From contig JAKAPE010000004.1 of NCBI GenBank assembly GCA_021811945.1, positions 1-44,868 of the forward strand: a DNA stretch of 44,868 nt. Direction: 5' to 3'. This document shows positions 43,791-44,868 of this stretch, piece after piece. The stretch comes from Pseudomonadota bacterium. GTDB taxonomy: Bacteria > Pseudomonadota > Alphaproteobacteria > Rhizobiales > Xanthobacteraceae. Numbering within the stretch: the first letter of the stretch is position 1; each line of letters begins with the position of its first letter. Below the pieces are notes generated by a model. That model did no database searches. It worked only from the letters and a program-made list of their open reading frames with translations, and was not told the origin of the DNA. The position numbers and the translations under genes are program-made.

Positions 43791-44868
43791 ATGAAACGCA
43801 TCTGCAAGCGCATCGGCGCGGCCGCGGTGGGCGTGCTTGCCGTTTCGGGAAACGCCTTCGCTGACGACGCTTCTGCGCTGGTCTACAAGGAGCCTGTTGC
43901 CGAGCCGGCTCCGGCGCACAGTTGGACCGGGCTGTATGTCGGCGGACATCTCGGCGGTGCGTGGGCCAATAACGACTGGTTCTTTCCCAACGATCCGATC
44001 AATTCCGTCGCCCAGGCTCCGATCAGCTACCCGCCCCTCCTTTTCTTCCCGGGTACGCCGGCGGGTTATCGGGAAGCCCTGGCGATCGGCTACAGGCAAC
44101 CGCCCAGCGGCCCGCTCAATGTTTCCTCCGGATCAAATTCGGCGGCGAGCTTGCTGGGCGGCGTGCAGCTCGGCTACAATTATCAGATCAAAGATTGGGT
44201 GCTGGGCGTGGAGGGCGAGGCCAGCTGGACTGGTCTCCAAGGATCGAATCCCGATCCGAGCTTCCTCAACATCAATCATACCGACACCGATTTCATCGGC
44301 GTCCTGGGCGGACGCATCGGTTATGCCTGGGACCGGGTGCTGCTCTACGGCAAAGCAGGCGGCGCCTGGGCTCATGATAAGTACTCCGTTTACAACAACA
44401 CGACCTTCACGGTCGGCAGTGGCTCACCGGCGCCGGTGACAGTGACACCGGGTATGATGGTGGACCAGGCGACCGTAAACCGCTTCGGCTACATGCTCGG
44501 GGCCGGGGTCGAATATGCGCTGACGCCGTCGTGGTCGGTAAAGGCCGAATACGAGTTTTTGGACTTCGGCCGGCAGCGCACCACGCTTACTCCCACCACC
44601 GCCGTCGCATCGCCCTTCGACGAGGATATCGCCCAGCGCATCCAGCTCGCCGACATCGGCTTCAACTACAAGCTCGATCCGACCCTGGCGGACCTGGGGG
44701 CGGCTTCGGCCGTGGCCCCTCCGCTGTTCGATCAGGTCGGGCAACTCGAGCACCCGCAGCGATTCTATGCCGGCTCGGAGTACCTGCTGTGGTGGGTCAA
44801 GGGCGCGCCGCTTTCGGTGCCGTTCGTTAGCACCGGGCCGGACAAAGGCGCTGCCTATGCCATCATTA
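43791..44868 (+). CDS. Second Omp25-like/BBP7 outer membrane protein, cut by window end
   Basis: Open from ATG 43791 to the window end (359 codons seen). It is a close paralogue of the preceding gene: signal peptide with VGVLAVSGNAFADD, then SWTGLYVGGHLGGAWANNDW, VLGVEGEASWTGLQGSN, LLYGKAGGAWAHDKYSVYNN, FGYMLGAGVEYALTPSWSVKAEYEFLDFGRQR, and the start of BBP7 RFYAGSEYLLWWVKGAPLSVPFVSTG. Differences cluster in the loop after NNDW and in exposed-looking segments. It begins 5 bp after the first gene, so the two form a tandem duplication and probably one transcript. Confidence 0.85.
   Translation, partial: MKRICKRIGAAAVGVLAVSGNAFADDASALVYKEPVAEPAPAHSWTGLYVGGHLGGAWANNDWFFPNDPINSVAQAPISYPPLLFFPGTPAGYREALAIGYRQPPSGPLNVSSGSNSAASLLGGVQLGYNYQIKDWVLGVEGEASWTGLQGSNPDPSFLNINHTDTDFIGVLGGRIGYAWDRVLLYGKAGGAWAHDKYSVYNNTTFTVGSGSPAPVTVTPGMMVDQATVNRFGYMLGAGVEYALTPSWSVKAEYEFLDFGRQRTTLTPTTAVASPFDEDIAQRIQLADIGFNYKLDPTLADLGAASAVAPPLFDQVGQLEHPQRFYAGSEYLLWWVKGAPLSVPFVSTGPDKGAAYAII

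Overview
The window reads as a chromosomal segment of an alphaproteobacterium of the Hyphomicrobiales (Rhizobiales), closest in style to the Bradyrhizobium/Rhodopseudomonas/Xanthobacteraceae group. The basis is the high G+C, the order tRNA-Trp-secE-nusG-rplKAJL-rpoBC-rpsLG-fusA-tuf-S10-spc-alpha-rplQ-degP-rarA, Omp25/RopB-like outer membrane proteins, and many short palindromic repeats of kinds common in that order. The assignment rests on sequence recognition only.

Positions 239-3677 hold, all on the minus strand, a small ParE/RelE-type toxin-antitoxin pair, rarA (replication-associated AAA+ ATPase) and a Do-family periplasmic serine protease. Positions 3816-36800 are one continuous minus-strand block for translation, transcription and secretion. 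In transcription order it is secE-nusG, rplK-rplA, rplJ-rplL, rpoB-rpoC, rpsL-rpsG-fusA-tuf, rpsJ through rpsS/rplV/rpsC, the spc genes to secY-adk, and rpsM-rpsK-rpoA-rplQ. Candidate promoters were found ahead of secE, rplJ, rpsL and rpsM, and one rho-independent terminator after rpoC. tRNA-Trp(CCA) lies just upstream of secE.

The housekeeping block is normal in gene content but odd in detail. secY has an in-frame amber codon in place of a conserved Lys. L2 has a shortened, substituted version of a nearly universal loop. L5, L3, S19, L17 and Adk carry low-complexity extensions. At least six families of palindromic or hairpin repeats sit in the gaps between genes. The most interesting are two ~162-bp double-hairpin elements (32927-33089 and 37272-37433) that share boundaries, linker and loop sequence but have different stem sequences, with compensating changes on both arms.

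Positions 38007-44868 are accessory and on the plus strand. A G+C-poor glycosyltransferase overlaps a methyltransferase; then come a G+C-rich GT4 glycosyltransferase and two tandem paralogous outer membrane proteins (Omp25-like barrel joined to a BBP7 domain), the second cut by the window end. This looks like a cell-surface polysaccharide and outer-membrane module placed next to the ribosomal block.
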